64,000 nt of DNA from Takakia lepidozioides (lineage: Eukaryota > Streptophyta > Takakiopsida > Takakiales > Takakiaceae), in contig CM060734.1 in the NCBI GenBank assembly GCA_030704615.1, forward strand, positions 18,474,001-18,538,000, in the 5' to 3' direction. Below are positions 12,622-23,399 of the stretch, piece after piece. Numbering within the stretch: position 1 is the first letter of the stretch; each line of letters starts with the position of its first letter. The notes beneath the pieces are model-generated. The model was not told the origin of the DNA, searched no databases, and was given only the letters and a program-made list of their open reading frames with translations. The translations under genes and the position numbers were made by a program.

Positions 12622-13160
12622 ATGCCGCCCTTGAGACAGAAGGACGCTGAGTTGAGTGATATGGATATCATGGGCCCCGTGCTTGACATGCATCCCGTGC
12701 TGTTACGTAATCTCATGCTGAGCAACACACTGGAGGAGCGATTGGACAGGCCAGGTCGCGCTTGGCAACTGGAAAGGGTGGATTCTCTAGAGAGGATTAG
12801 GAGGGATAATTCGCCTCTGGGAGCAAGGGGGCCTTCACCAAGGCCCGTTGATGTGACTGTATATGTGGGGCGGAACAGGACCCCTTACATTGTGAGCGCT
12901 GAAAGCCTGAAGCCTTCATCCTACTTCACGGCCATACTTGAGAAGCGGATGCAGGAACCTGCTTCTTGTCTTCAACCCATCGTCTTGGATTGTGAAGAAC
13001 TAATGTTCCAAAACTTGATGACCATTCTCAGATATGGCAGCTTCGAGTCTCTTCCCAAATTGTCAGATGCCGAGATGTTTAAATTGCGCCGGGAGCTGGA
13101 TTTGTATGGCATTGATGTGCCTGAGCTGGCGAGAAAGGCATCCCCCCTCCCTCCCCCGCG
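12622..13160 (+). CDS. BTB/KCTD-like (T1 tetramerisation) protein, truncated at the 3' end
   Basis: From ATG 12622 the frame gives about 180 codons. After a ~73-residue leader comes a T1/BTB_2-like fold signature: VDVTVYVGRNRTPYIVSAES, a substrate-adaptor-type middle (PIVLDCEELMFQNLMTILRY) and a typical end, KLRRELDLYGIDV. Such proteins oligomerise and often recruit cullin-3; that role is family knowledge, not shown here. After RKASPLPPP the sequence switches to gypsy integrase DNA read antisense (from about 13158), so the natural C-terminus or next exon is missing. It is either the first exon of a gene disrupted by the retroelement fragment or a pseudogene. The domain is recognisable but divergent. 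Confidence 0.55.
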
Positions 13161-13942
13161 GTGCTCATCTTCAGCCTCGTCCCCATCTTCTTCCAAAGTG
13201 CCCTCCAAAATTTTCTCGTAAACTCGCGGTCCGAGACAATATCCTTTGGGACTCCATGATGCTTTAAGACGTGGGCGAAGTAAAGTCGCCCTGTTTCCTG
13301 CGCCGTTGCCGTCTCCTTGGTGGGGATGAGATGGCCCATTTTACTGAACCTATCCACCACCACCATGATTGCATCAAATCCTTTTGACAGCGGCATAGCA
13401 GTCATGAAATCCATCGAGACGCTTTCCTAAGTCCCCTCTGGAATCGGCAAGGGTTGTTACAGCCCCGCTTGCTTTTTGTACTCGCTCCGGTTTTGTTGGC
13501 ATGTGGTGCATGTCTTGACATACTCCTCTGCCTCCTCCCTCAGTTTGGGCCAGAAATACTCTTTCTTCAAGAGTGCCGCAGTGCGCTTGGCTCCGCCGTG
13601 GCCCGCAAGCGGGCTATCATGGCATTCTCTCAAGAGGCTATCTCTGATCCCTCCCTTCGGCACGTAGAGACGCTTTTGCTTATACCGGAGCAGTCCATTT
13701 TGCAAGTGGAACTGCAATTTAACCCCCATCCTCAAGTCCTGCATCACGGACTTCGCCAGCTCATCCTTCCGGCAAGCCTTCCGGATCTTCCTTTGGAGCG
13801 CCGTCTCGCCCCTGTACACCAACATGAGCTGCTGTTTTCTACTTAAAGCATCGGCCACCACGTTGTCCCGTCCCAGTTTGTACTGGATATCCACGTCGAA
13901 CACTGCCAAAGTATCTTGCCACCTAAGTTGTTTTGAGGACAA
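13158..13942 (-). pseudogene. Gypsy integrase, N-terminal and partial core (copy 1)
   Basis: The frame ending at 13457 has SRKQQLMLVY, then an HHCC-like zinc-binding region (HDSPLAGHGGAKRTAALL ... CTTCQQNRSEYKKQ). A second frame (13414 to about 13160) has the catalytic-core start, MDFMTAMPLSKGFDAIMVVV, with DIVSDREF as the second Asp. It stops before the catalytic Glu, where the BTB-like gene sequence begins. Confidence 0.8.
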
Positions 13943-13948
13943 CTTGGG

Positions 13949-14338
13949 CTACGTGGCAAAATACTTCACAGTGACATTGTTCGTGAACACCTTCACTGGG
14001 TTGGAACCAACATAGTGGCGCCAAAGCTCAAGACAGTGCACCACCGCCTTCATCTCTTTCTCGTGCGTCGGCCACCGTTGCTCCACTTCATTCAGTTTCT
14101 TACTTTCGTAAGCCACTGGACGTCCATCTTGCATCAGTACACCCCCAATCGCGAAGTCCGACGCATCTGTATGAATCTTGAACGGACGATCGAACTCCGG
14201 GATTTTCAAGACTGGAGCTTCCGCCATCCGCTGCTTCAATTTAGCAAAAGCTTGGCCACAAAAGGTGTTCCATGCCCAGACTTTGGATTTACACAGAAGG
14301 TCTGATAGCGGCCCCGCAATCTTGGCGAAATTTCTCAC
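13949..14338 (-). pseudogene. Gypsy RNase H domain (copy 1)
   Basis: Shows KIHTDASDFAIGGVLMQDG (first catalytic Asp), VAYESKKLNEVEQRWPTHEK (the E of the active site lies in this helix) and VHCLELWRHYVGSNPVKVFT. It is separated from RT and integrase by frame changes. Typical Ty3/gypsy RNase H order. Confidence 0.85.
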
Positions 14339-15218
14339 ATACTTTCGGTAATAGGGCTAGTCCTAGGAAGGATCGCACTCCCGGGACCGAAGTTGGAGGC
14401 TCCCAGTCCAAGATTGCCCTCACCTTCCTGTCATCCATTCTGATCCCATCCTGTGTAATCACATGCCCCAGGAACTCCACTTTTGTGACCCCGAATTCGC
14501 ACTTTGAAGCTTTGGCATACAGCTTCCCTTCCCGCAATTTCTGGAACACCCTTTTGAGGTGCTCCAGGTGCTCCTCATTTGTTTTCGAATACACCAAGAT
14601 GTCGTCGATGTACACGATCACAAAGTCATCCAACCACTCCTGGAAAAGGCTGTTCATCAGCATGCTAAAGGTTGCGGGAGCGTTGGTGAGTCCAAAAGGT
14701 ATCACCAAGAACTCATATGAACCATACCTTGTCCTGCACGCGGTCTTCTCCTCATCTCCTCCCGCGACTCAAATTTGATGATAGCCGGAGCGCAGATCGA
14801 TCCGGCTGAAATACTTCGCTCCTGCCAACCGATCAAAAAGGTCGTCGATCCTTGGCAAAGGGTACCGGTTTTTGATAGTCACCTTATTCAAAGCCCTGTA
14901 ATCGACACACATCCGCAACGTCCCATCCTTCTTGTCTGCGAATAGTACCGGGGCTCCGTAAGGTGACTTACTCGGCCGGATGTACCCCTTTGACATTAGA
15001 TCTTTGAGCTGAGTCTTCAGCTCGACCAACTCTCTGTGGCTCAACCGGTAGGGCGCCTTGGCAGGTGGTTCCGATCTCGGTATCACCTCAATCTTGTGGT
15101 CAACTCCTCTTCGCGGTGGCAAGCCGCTTGGTAAATCCTCCGGCATCACATCCTGGTATTTCTCCAAAATCCCCTTGATCCAATCTGGGCTCGGCTCCCC
15201 ATCGCCTTCTCCCTTCAC
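14289..15218 (-). pseudogene. Gypsy reverse transcriptase (copy 1)
   Basis: Two open segments (15218-14769 and 14708-14289) carry the RT core: [71 protein letters not shown] and the catalytic [10 protein letters not shown] with both Asp residues kept. A frame break between the segments (about 14710-14770) inactivates it. The downstream frame runs into the connection domain ([10 protein letters not shown]). Confidence 0.9.
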
Positions 15219-15298
15219 TTCTTAATGTAGAGCAAAAACTGGGGCTCGTGTGGCTCCTCCACGGCCCACTCCCTTGCTGACAGAAGGTTTATTCTCCC

Positions 15299-15610
15299 TC
15301 AAACGGGTTTGGGCGTTTTCGACACTCGTAAGACCTCGCCACCATTCCCACATGGCAGCGTAACTACTCTCTTGCGGCCATCTATGACCGCTCCGGATTT
15401 GCTCAAAAATGTCATCCCCAAAATGAGATCCATTCCATCGATCTCGCAGATGGTGCAGTTCTCACGTCCCTCCCAACTCCCCAGTTGAAGAGGAACATCA
15501 AACGCCAACCTTGTCGCCAATTGCGGTTCTCCTTTGGCAGAACGCACCTCAATAGAGGCCCCTACGTCACTTGTCAGGAATCCCAGCTTTTGTGCCGTTG
15601 TCGGTGTCAT
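15299..15610 (-). pseudogene. Gypsy aspartic protease, C-terminal part (copy 1)
   Basis: Reads TAQKLGFLTSDVGASIEVRS and then the C-terminal half of a retropepsin ending with DGMDLILGMTFLSKSGAVI. The catalytic DTGAS motif, visible in the sister copy at about 46235, lies just outside the preserved fragment. The matching region of the second element (46280-46570, plus) is nearly the same protein. Confidence 0.8.
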
Positions 15611-15617
15611 GAAGGAG

Positions 15618-16850
15618 TGCGACGCTCTTTGGTGTTTTTCCCTCCACTGGCCCTTGTGTTAACCATTCTTGCAAAATATGATTATCCACCAAGTCCTGTG
15701 TAACACCACGGAGATCCTGCTCCTCCTTGAGCCTGTATGTTTCCAACTACTGTTGTAAAGTCTCCATGCATTTTGCATGAGGCTCTACCAGAGTTGCATA
15801 TGCAGCTGACAGATTATTGGCTTCTTTCCAAGCTCTTTCACTCACAGAAAGTTCATTCTCCCACATAAAGTTCATTCTCCCGTACTGTGATTGTTTGCTG
15901 CGACTCAAATATGTGCCTGTCCTTCTGGGCATTGACCTGGTGCAACTGCTGAATTGTATCTTCATTGCGACAGAGAGTATCCTTCATATCAGCAATGAGT
16001 TTTCCTTGCTCCATTACTTCTGTCTCCGCCGACATACATCTCTCAGCTTGCTTCTTGACCTCCATTGTAGCCATCTCCAGACTAGTCGTTAGTGTGGCAC
16101 ACTGTATGAGCACTTTCTGATTGACTGTTTCCAATTCCGTATGAAGCAACTTTACTTCATGCAACTTGTCTTCATGCTGAACTTGCATCTGGTATAATTG
16201 TTGTTTATGCATTTCATGTAATTTCTCCTGCTCAAGACCCGCCCCAATTAAGTTCTCATTCGCAAGTTGTAGGGCAGCTTTAGTGTCCTCCAATTCTTCC
16301 TGCAACTTAAGGTTGGCCTCCACATCCACCTTGTTTGCATGCTCAGTGATAATTCTTGCCTTAAGCTCTTGCTTGAGCTCCTCCCGCAATGCTGCCAACT
16401 GAGTGGAAGGAAAATGAGTCTTGAAATAGGTGCCCAACAGGTTGAGAGTCCTGCTTATGGAACTCATAACCATGGCCTGTTGTGGGTCTTCATGGAAAAC
16501 CTGCTCCTGTTCTTCCTGATTCTCCACAGTTTGATGTTTCACAAACCAATCAGGCCATGATCCCACAAGATCTTGTTCCTGAGCAACCTCATCTTCTACA
16601 GGTGCTGTAGTACGCTTGCCCTTTACCCCTTCAACCTCTGTCACAGGGTTAGGCATAACCGGCACAACAGGGATTTACTTGGGCTGACTTTGTACCTTTG
16701 GTACCATGGACCATACCAGAGTTTTCATAGAGAAGATCGCCCTTCTCAATTTCTGCCACTACCTGCTCTGTAGTGGGGATGTCCAATCCCTCCCTCTCCA
16801 CAGTAAGAGGCTCCGGTGTAACAGCAAGTCCGGTCTGAGTTACCACTAGG
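15618..16850 (-). pseudogene. Coiled-coil protein of a dispersed family, copy A
   Basis: The main frame (16665-15853) is 270 residues, strongly heptad-like (LALREELKQELKAR, LKLQEELEDTKAALQLANEN, KQAERCMSAETEVMEQGKLI) with the family string LCRNEDTIQQL. The reading continues in another frame to about 15640 (ERAWKEANNLSAAYATLVEP, LKEEQDL). The N-terminal side (16846-16670) is in a third frame. The same order of segments occurs in copy B (26640-27903, minus), so this is a real repeated family, decayed here. Function unknown. Copy B is followed by a polypurine tract and a possible LTR, suggesting the ORF belongs to an LTR element. Confidence 0.6.
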
Positions 16851-16869
16851 GCAACTGTCTCTACACAAG

Positions 16870-17140
16870 GGATGCACTTGGATATATAAAAAATTGCACT
16901 TGGGCTTAGATGGGCCTCGACATAGGAGACGCACTAGGATACATAGGAAATTGCACTTGGTCTTAGATTTCAATTATTCACACATGGCCCAATGGCACAA
17001 GCTGCCGTAGAGGTCGACTTGGGCCACGACATAGGAGACGCACTTGGATACACAGGAGATTGCACATGGGCTTAGATGACCCTGGACACTTGGGCCAACG
17101 GCACAGGCTAACCTAACAGCATAGGCTACCCTAGTTTCTA
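16870..17140. repeat. Short imperfect tandem repeat
   Basis: Units built on GCACTTGGATA...TTGCACTTGGGCTTAGAT recur starting near 16873, 16931 and 17040, linked by CGACATAGGAGACGCAC. Spacing is irregular (about 58 and 109 bp). It lies between the coiled-coil pseudogene and the next ORFs and carries no gene. Confidence 0.6.
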
Positions 17141-17207
17141 TAATTCTACACTGCAGAAGTCACCAGTTTGTACCAGAGGCCAGAGTGTCTCTCCAGCTCT
17201 TGAGATT

Positions 17208-17889
17208 ATGAGTGTTGATGCAAGGGTACCTGAAATCCCACAAACAGCCCAAAAGCATGGGGAGGCCAAGGAGGGAGAATTGGAGCGCTTGAGTAAGCAT
17301 GTCGGACGGAAGGCTAGGGTTGAAGATGGACAAAGAAGACTTATCTTCTTGAGGCCGAGTCTCGATAGTCAAAAGCAAAATTCCACTGAGGTGTTGGCGA
17401 ATGAGGAAAACGAGCTGCCCACTAGCGTGCCCTAGAAACCTGGAGAGACGGAAAACGATGGTGATGGTAACACGGGGGTGTTGGATCAAGGGGATGACCA
17501 AGGATAGAGAGGATGAGGCTAAGACTAGCTCTGTTGGGGAGGCTGAGGGCATTGGGGTTATGCCAGTAAAGGTAATTCAGAAAGATGATGCCCCTTTGGT
17601 GCGGCAAGGCTGTGCACCAGGCACAAACAACAAGGCAGTAAGACTTGACAATTTGAGAGATCAGGAAAGGATGTCATTGAAGGCATTGCAGGATCTGAAA
17701 CACCTTACATACAAAGGGGGCAATCAGATGGATTGCGATCTGCCCATCATCAACGCGGGGCAGATACAGAGCAGGTTGTGGTTAACACCAACCAAGAAGG
17801 AGCAAGGGGCCCTGATTCTAGCAGCTGAGCAATGGGGAATGATGGGGGGCCAGCAGCTGCTGCAATTGACACGGGATGGACGCAACTAG
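17208..17889 (+). CDS. Unrecognised open frames, doubtful
   Basis: Two overlapping plus-strand frames (17208-17435 and 17401-17889) give hydrophilic, charged polypeptides with no motif I know. They sit directly upstream of a PPR fragment and could be debris of the same element or a LINE ORF1-like remnant. No start context or splice signals support them. Confidence 0.2.
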
Positions 17890-17949
17890 TTATGGGAATA
17901 TGGAGAGTTCCTGGGGGCAATTGGGTCATAGCAACACGGGGAGAAGTTC

Positions 17950-18430
17950 AACACAGGCCTGCCAGACTTCAATATGGCTCAAACACACTCAGAAAGGGAT
18001 GATGCCCAACAAAGTCACGTTCATCAATGCATGTGCCAGCCTGGCAGACCTTAAAAAGGGCAAAGTTACGTTGTATGTTAACTTGGAGAATGGTCTCATC
18101 AACATGTATGCCAAATGCGGGGGTGTGCAAGATGCATGTAGTATGTTTGACAATATGGCTGAACGAAATGTGATTTCATGGAGTGCTCTGATCTCAGGAT
18201 ATGCTCAACATGGATCCAGCGAAGGGAAGCCGTTGGCATCTGTAAAAACAAGTATTCCTGTAAGGAGAATTGACCAGCGTGGGTGTGAGATGGAGGCTTT
18301 GGGGGCCTATGTGCAAATGATGCGGGAAGGGGTGAAGCCGAATAGGGTCACGTTTATCTGCATTTGCCATGCATATGCCAGCTTAGCAGCCCTGGACAAA
18401 GCCAAAGAATGCATGCTGACATATTGAGCA
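17950..18430 (+). pseudogene. PLS-type PPR fragment 1
   Basis: Contains PPR helices in the plant style: PNKVTFINACASLADLKKGK, GLINMYAKCGGVQDACSMFD, NMAERNVISWSALISGYAQH, MMREGVKPNRVTFICICHAY. About 70 bp of foreign sequence (18226-18290) splits one repeat. There is no targeting peptide and no E/DYW tail, and a TGA follows at 18427. PPR proteins bind organellar RNA, but this is a broken piece. It is closely related to the fragments at 22.1-22.8 kb and 51.4-51.9 kb. Confidence 0.8.
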
Positions 18431-19512
18431 CTGGAATTGTGCCAGATATTATCCTGAGCACTTCCCTTGTGCACATGTAACATCGGGCAAGCATAAGAGA
18501 AAGGGGACCAACAACCTCCTGGTACAAGCAAGTTGGCAGCAGCGTGGAGTGCCCACAAGCATCTTTGCCAAAGGAGACATCTTCCCCACGTGAAGAACCA
18601 ATGGAGGTTGCAAGAGAGCCTGAGTTTGGTGGTGTTAATCTGGGGGGTATGGCAAGCCTGAATGTGGTTAGCCCTGTCTCTGATTACAAGAATTGAAATC
18701 TGCAGCAAGGCAGAATCGATGGCTGTGTGGCCATTGTGTAGGTCAACGGCGGTCTCAGTTTGAGGAGATCACTGGTCACCCAAACAGGATGGAAGTGGTC
18801 ATAATGGTTGAGAACAAAGAAGGGTTTTTCTTTGACGGAGGCCAAAACGTGGCAATAAAAAACAATGCTGCAATTAAACAGGTCCAAGGAATCTGGAGCA
18901 GAAACCGATGTGAGATCAAAACATTGTATCTATTGGGTGTGCCTCATGATCCTGGAGGAGAGCTGGTTGTAGATGCAAGAATGGGGCAAGGGTTTTGCAG
19001 TCAAGGGATGACTTTGGCAAATTCTGGATCAGAAGCAGGCAAGACTTGGAGTTGTATCATCACAAGGATAGGATGGAGCAGCAGCTTATGGCCAGTAGGG
19101 ACGCTGGCACTTAAAAAGGGGAGACGTTCTACAAATGTAGGGCGAATTCGTGGTTCATTTTACTTTTGGTTTGCAGCTTGAATTTTTAAGCTAAGTTCCA
19201 GGGGTAGAAATTTTGGTATGAATCACTGGGGTTTGAAAATTTTGCTAAGTGCAGGGATGATTTTGGTTTTTCATTCAATGATGAATGGAGGGTACTTTTG
19301 TCGTGGAACCCTAGAATTGCGGGAGTATGAGCTGCGAGCAGTGGAGCAGCTGACGGGAGCAGCATTATTAAAGGGGGTAAGAGGCATGTTTTGAGGTAGG
19401 GAGAATGGAAGGATGATTTGGGATGAGGATGAAGGAATTTCAGCGATCTGATGGATGCAATATGTAGTATTTCATCCATCACATAAAATATCATCTCAGC
19501 TTGTGGGGAAGG
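18431..19512. other. No recognised gene
   Basis: A plus-strand open frame of 162 codons (18693-19181) is present but has no motif or homologous copy in the window, so I treat it as chance. The rest is unremarkable up to the target-site duplication of the next MITE at 19513. Confidence 0.35.
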
Positions 19513-19674
19513 GTTTGAACCAGTGTTGGACTGGTATACCGATAAGAAACTGGTATCAATATTGGTATGTATACTGGTATGAAGTACCAGACCAGTCTGG
19601 TATCACCTCAGGCCACTACCTAGCATATACCCGTATTGGCCTGGTATCTGCTTCCTAATATTGTGGACGATACC

Positions 19675-20615
19675 AAGTGTTGGGCGGTTCTTGCATTTGT
19701 GAAAGAACCTTCGGTTCCGGTTCCACAATTATTTCAAGAGACGGTTCTGGATCCGGTTCAGGTTTTTTTTTTATTGAGCCGGTTCCGGATCCAACTTTTA
19801 AACATGGGGGCGGTTCCGGTTACAGGTTAGTTGCTGATAAAAACCACCGGTTCCGGTTAGGTTGCGGTTCTATTTTTAAAATGTATTTGTTTAATTTAAT
19901 TAGATTTAAAATATTTTATCAGTCCGGGAGATGAAATAGCAGTGTATTCACATATTTGAACTAAAACCCAACGATTTTATTAGTTTTCACTAACACAAAA
20001 AAAAAACAAAAATACTCTAAATAAACTGGTAGAAGAAAATGGGTAAAATTTTATGGGTTCAAATTACTATTTAGCTATCTGGCAAGTATTGGCATCTTCT
20101 AACATTTTGATTAATGAACTTAGCCAGGATATCATGGAGCTCGAGATTGAACCCAAGATCTCATGGCGCTGAAGCGAAATTTCATGGCCTTCAAGCATTG
20201 AACCTAGGATCTCATGGAGCTTGAGAGCATTAAAGAAGTTTTGCCATGGGGCCACCGGCTCTCTAGGTTATGCCATGCTATGCCAAGTGCCCACCAAGGG
20301 TTCAAAAACCGGAACCCGTTTTTATGCCCAGCCCCGGTTCTCCGGTTCTCACACCTAGCAGGAACCGCCGGTTCGATTCTGCGCTGATCCCCATTGGCAG
20401 GTTCCGATTCCAGGTCAAGTTCCACCGGTTCCGGTCCAGTTCTGGTTCTCCGGTTCTCACACCCAGCAGGAACCGCCGGTTCGATTCTGCGCTGATCCCC
20501 ATTGGCAGGTTCCGATTCCAGGTCAAGTTCTGCAGGAATGGGTCCGGTTCCGGTTAATTGGAACCGGACCGGAACCGGCGGTTAACCTGGGTCCCGGCAG
20601 GTAACCGCCCAACAC
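19675..20615. mobile_element. Nested MITE with GTGTTGGGCGGTT termini
   Basis: Left end GTGTTGGGCGGTT (from 19677) and right end AACCGCCCAACAC (to 20615) are inverted copies. The host sequence GATACC occurs on both sides (19669-19674 and 20616-20621) but only once in the empty copy at about 11390, proving insertion. The interior is rich in GGTTCCGG/CCGGTTC motifs on both strands and includes a 108-bp tandem duplication. Non-autonomous, no ORF. The termini resemble hAT ends, but the exact duplication length (6-8 bp) is unclear. Confidence 0.8.
20336..20533. repeat. Tandem duplication, 108-bp unit
   Basis: GGTTCTCCGGTTCTCACAC begins at 20336 and again at 20444. The intervening AGGAACCGCCGGTTCGATTC and GCTGATCCCCATTGGCAGGT blocks are also doubled. 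It lies inside the nested MITE. Confidence 0.85.
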
Positions 20616-21048
20616 GATACCCTACCAATATGGTAGGTGGTTGAAAATATGGTACATGATACAGTACCATATCCATATTTGTGAGGAAAACCTAGGTATC
20701 AATACTTTGAGGAACTTGAGGAATACTTTGAGGAATAAAATCAATGAGAGGCATGCTTGTACACATTTATATGAGAAGTGGGCCTTTCAATATTTAACAT
20801 ATCATGAGTTTTTTGATACTAGACCAGTATTGATAATACCCTGGTATCGATTTCTAGAAACTCTTGCTATTGATACCCGTGAAACACCACACCAATCAGG
20901 TATTATTGATACCACCATGGTATCCAAATCTCAGATTTTTGCCAATATCAGTACCTCCTTCCCTGGTATCACAATTGGCCGGAGGCCTATATACCAGTAC
21001 CAACCTGGTGTGTTCAAAATACGATACCAGTCCAACACCGGTTTGAAC

Positions 21049-21859
21049 CTGGGATCTCAAGTCTGGGGGTCATTTATTAAAGGTTTAGTGGGGGTTTGGA
21101 CCTATAGGATGCTTTTCCTATGATTCCCTCACCATGAAGAGAAGTTTTGGGGCAATAGGAAGGGGTTAAGGAATTATCTAGAGGCTCATATGCCATTGGG
21201 AAAGCTTAGATCAAGACCCAACTAATGCTTATTTTTTTCAGAATTAGTGATTTTTCAGCTTGGGAAATTAATTTAAATTAGGTTTTCTGCTTAGAAAATC
21301 GCCAGAAAATAGGAATAGAGGTAATTAAATCTAGGATTTTTATTTCTATTTCCTAATTAGAAGAGCTGAGAGCTGAAAAACTACTCCCTCTCCCCAGCGC
21401 TCCCTCTCCTAACACTTAGACGAATTTCGGCGAAGGACCTATACTTAGTCTTCAACCCTTAGATCCCTTTACATCTGACGATTAAAACAACCAACCAACG
21501 AGAGACTAGACCCTAATGTCTATGAGGAGCTAAAATACATTAAAATATTCCACGTCATGAGCCACGTAGACACCCCAATTAAAAAATATAAAACTGAATT
21601 TATTAGGAATACAGATTTTGGTTTTCGAGTCGTTTCTCCAGTGCTTAAAACCACTTGTAGTTGCCGCTTTTTAAAAAAAATCTATTTACGTAATTGAATT
21701 AAATAGCCGCGATTATTGCTACGACTCCGGAGTCATTGACCCAACTTGTAACCGCCATCTAAAATGCCCCCGTGGGCCTGCATTGTCTGTTGCACGACTC
21801 TCCAGTACTAACTCCGACTGCAAAGTTGTTCCGGAGTGGTTTTGGACACCCAGTCGATT
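21049..21859. other. Non-coding, AT-rich
   Basis: No gene recognised. AT-rich with stops in all frames. Ends where LINE-like coding sequence starts. Confidence 0.4.
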
Positions 21860-22067
21860 TGGAAAAGACACGATTCCTTCTAGTGAAATCTGTCAAAAGA
21901 AAAAACATGGAGGCCTTGGTGTTCTCGACCCTCAATCCCAGATTGTTGCTTTATTGTCAAAATGGGTGCCGAGGATCTTCACCCACCTACAGAGTCCCTG
22001 GAGCAGGCTTGTCAGGCACCATATTGCCGCAGCGATTCCAAAATCTTGGCTCTTCTGGGCATGTGAA
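21860..22067 (+). pseudogene. LINE (L1-like) ORF2 C-terminal fragment
   Basis: The frame reads ICQKKKHGGLGVLDPQSQIV and ALLSKWVPRIFTHLQSPWSR, matching the plant L1 ORF2 pattern 'K..GGLG..D....ALL.KW..R'. It is very short, with no upstream RT, and is followed within bases by PPR sequence. A dead fragment. Confidence 0.6.
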
Positions 22068-22845
22068 GATGCTTTGTGAGGCAGGTAGACTAAAAGAAGC
22101 TCTACAGACTTTAACCAAGGAGCATTTCAGCAAATTCAGATATGTGTGTATGTCTCTTGCTTAAGTGCTTCAAGATGAAAGGTCTGGAAGCTGGAAATCA
22201 GGTGCACACCCACATTATCCAAAGTGGATTCACGCCAAGTGTTTTTCTCCTCAACACCCTTGTCAACATATATGTTAAGTGCGGGAGCATCATGAATACT
22301 CACCAAGTGTTCAACGGAATGCTTCAACGATCTTTGATCACGTGGAATACAATGTTGGCAGGATTTACCAAGCATGGGTGTGGTAGGAATGCTTTGGAGA
22401 CATACGAGCGAATGTTGCGCGAAGGGATGAAGCCCAACCACATCATATTTGTTTGTATTTGCAATGTGTGTGCAAGGCGGGAGCCCTGGAAAAGGGGAAA
22501 GAGGTCCATGGTGAATCGTCAAATCTGGAATTGTATCATATGTCATTCTGAAGACTGCCCTGGTGGACATATGCCAAATGTGGGTGCATCAAGGATGCAA
22601 AGGCAGTGTTCAACAATATGGCTGAATGAAATGTGGTATCGTGGTGTGCAATAATTGCAAGATATGCACAACAGGGGCGCGGGGTGGAGGCTTTGGAGAC
22701 CTATGAGCAAATGATGGGGGAAGGGGTGAAGCCCGGCCACATCATGTTTGTGTGCATTTGCAATGCTTGAGCAAGCCTGGCAGCCCTGGAGAAGGGCAAA
22801 GAGGTGCATCGGGATATCATCAAAGCTGGTGGTGCTAGGGAGCTA
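22068..22845 (+). pseudogene. PLS-type PPR fragment 2
   Basis: Starts CEAGRLKEALQTLTKEHFSK in one frame, then shifts to AGNQVHTHIIQSGFTPSVFL, LVNIYVKCGSIMNTHQVFNG and RMLREGMKPNHIIFVCICNV, then shifts again after about 22490 to AIIARYAQQGRGVEALETYE and ASLAALEKGKEVHRDIIKAG with an internal stop. At least three lesions in under 800 bp. The helix order is that of a normal PLS PPR protein, so this is a decayed copy and not noise. Confidence 0.8.
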
Positions 22846-22877
22846 TTCACAAGGGGAGTCCAACCCCATTTCTGGCA

Positions 22878-23399
22878 ATGTCTTGTGCCTCGTCCAGTTC
22901 CCATTCCCGAGGGTCAGCCCTTTCTTTTTGGGGTCGCATGTATTGCGTGATGCTTGCAATGGACCCTAGTATGGGTCGCAGACTTTTTTTTATGGAGGAT
23001 ATAGTTTTGGGTCCAGGAGAGGATTATGTGGATTTGTTCCCTTATTTTGGGCCGATGTACACCCACCGGGAGTGGCAATTATTGCTGACACACGGCCCAA
23101 GGTCATTGATCCGTCCTTACATCCTTCTTGTGAACGACAATGATATAAGGGCAAGAAAATTGGGCTGCGGTGCCCGTATTTATTGTGACGAAAACCCCGA
23201 TGTATACGGAAATGTGGCTGGGCTCATCAATAGTTCAGTTACCTTACCGCCGGGCCACACCGCCAACGTGTTTTGGGATGAGCGCCATGACAGGGATCGT
23301 AGATTGCACCCTTGCATTGACACTTTTGTGATGACATGTGCGAGGAGGACCATTAGGGCTAGAGAGGAGTTGTTTGCAGAGTATGACTTTAGGCGTTAG
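22878..23399 (+). CDS. SET-domain-like protein (short, possibly 5'-truncated)
   Basis: Open frame of up to 173 residues, uninterrupted. It has an N-terminal SET-like strand region (RRLFFMEDIVLGPGEDYVDL, PYFGPMYTHREWQLL) and a C-terminal block resembling the SET core: VYGNVAGLINSS in place of the usual N(H)xCxPN-type loop, TANVFWDE, DTFVMTCARRTIRAREELF, then AEYDFRR. SET domains transfer methyl groups to lysines, often of histones. The canonical NHxC is altered here (LINSSV), so activity is doubtful. The true start is unclear (22932 or 22953 ATG would suffice). It follows PPR debris and precedes a CACTA remnant. Confidence 0.5.
   Translation: MSCASSSSHSRGSALSFWGRMYCVMLAMDPSMGRRLFFMEDIVLGPGEDYVDLFPYFGPMYTHREWQLLLTHGPRSLIRPYILLVNDNDIRARKLGCGARIYCDENPDVYGNVAGLINSSVTLPPGHTANVFWDERHDRDRRLHPCIDTFVMTCARRTIRAREELFAEYDFRR

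Larger units (their letters stand above)
13158..15617 (-). mobile_element. Ty3/gypsy pol fragment without gag or LTRs (copy 1)
   Basis: Minus-strand protease, reverse transcriptase, RNase H and part of integrase in canonical order, closely related to the element at 44.3-51.1 kb. No LTR is present at either side: the left end stops inside integrase against the BTB-like gene, and the right end stops just inside protease against a coiled-coil ORF. Several frame changes interrupt it (near 14340, 13945 and 13420), so it is dead. Both boundaries look like rearrangement junctions rather than retrotransposon integration ends. Confidence 0.85.
19521..21040. mobile_element. hAT-like MITE, copy 2, carrying a nested insertion
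   Basis: Left terminus CAGTGTTGGACTGGTA and right terminus TACCAGTCCAACACCG (one mismatch) are flanked by a perfect 8-bp duplication GTTTGAAC at 19513-19520 and 21041-21048. The outer parts (19521-19674 and 20616-21040) align along their length with copy 1 at 11274-11785. The copy is split by a different element at 19675-20615. This is the clearest evidence in the window for the hAT-type 8-bp target duplication. Confidence 0.9.

Noticed and set aside
18693-19181. 162-codon plus-strand ORF
   Set aside because: No recognisable domain or related copy; flanked by PPR debris and a MITE. Likely chance.
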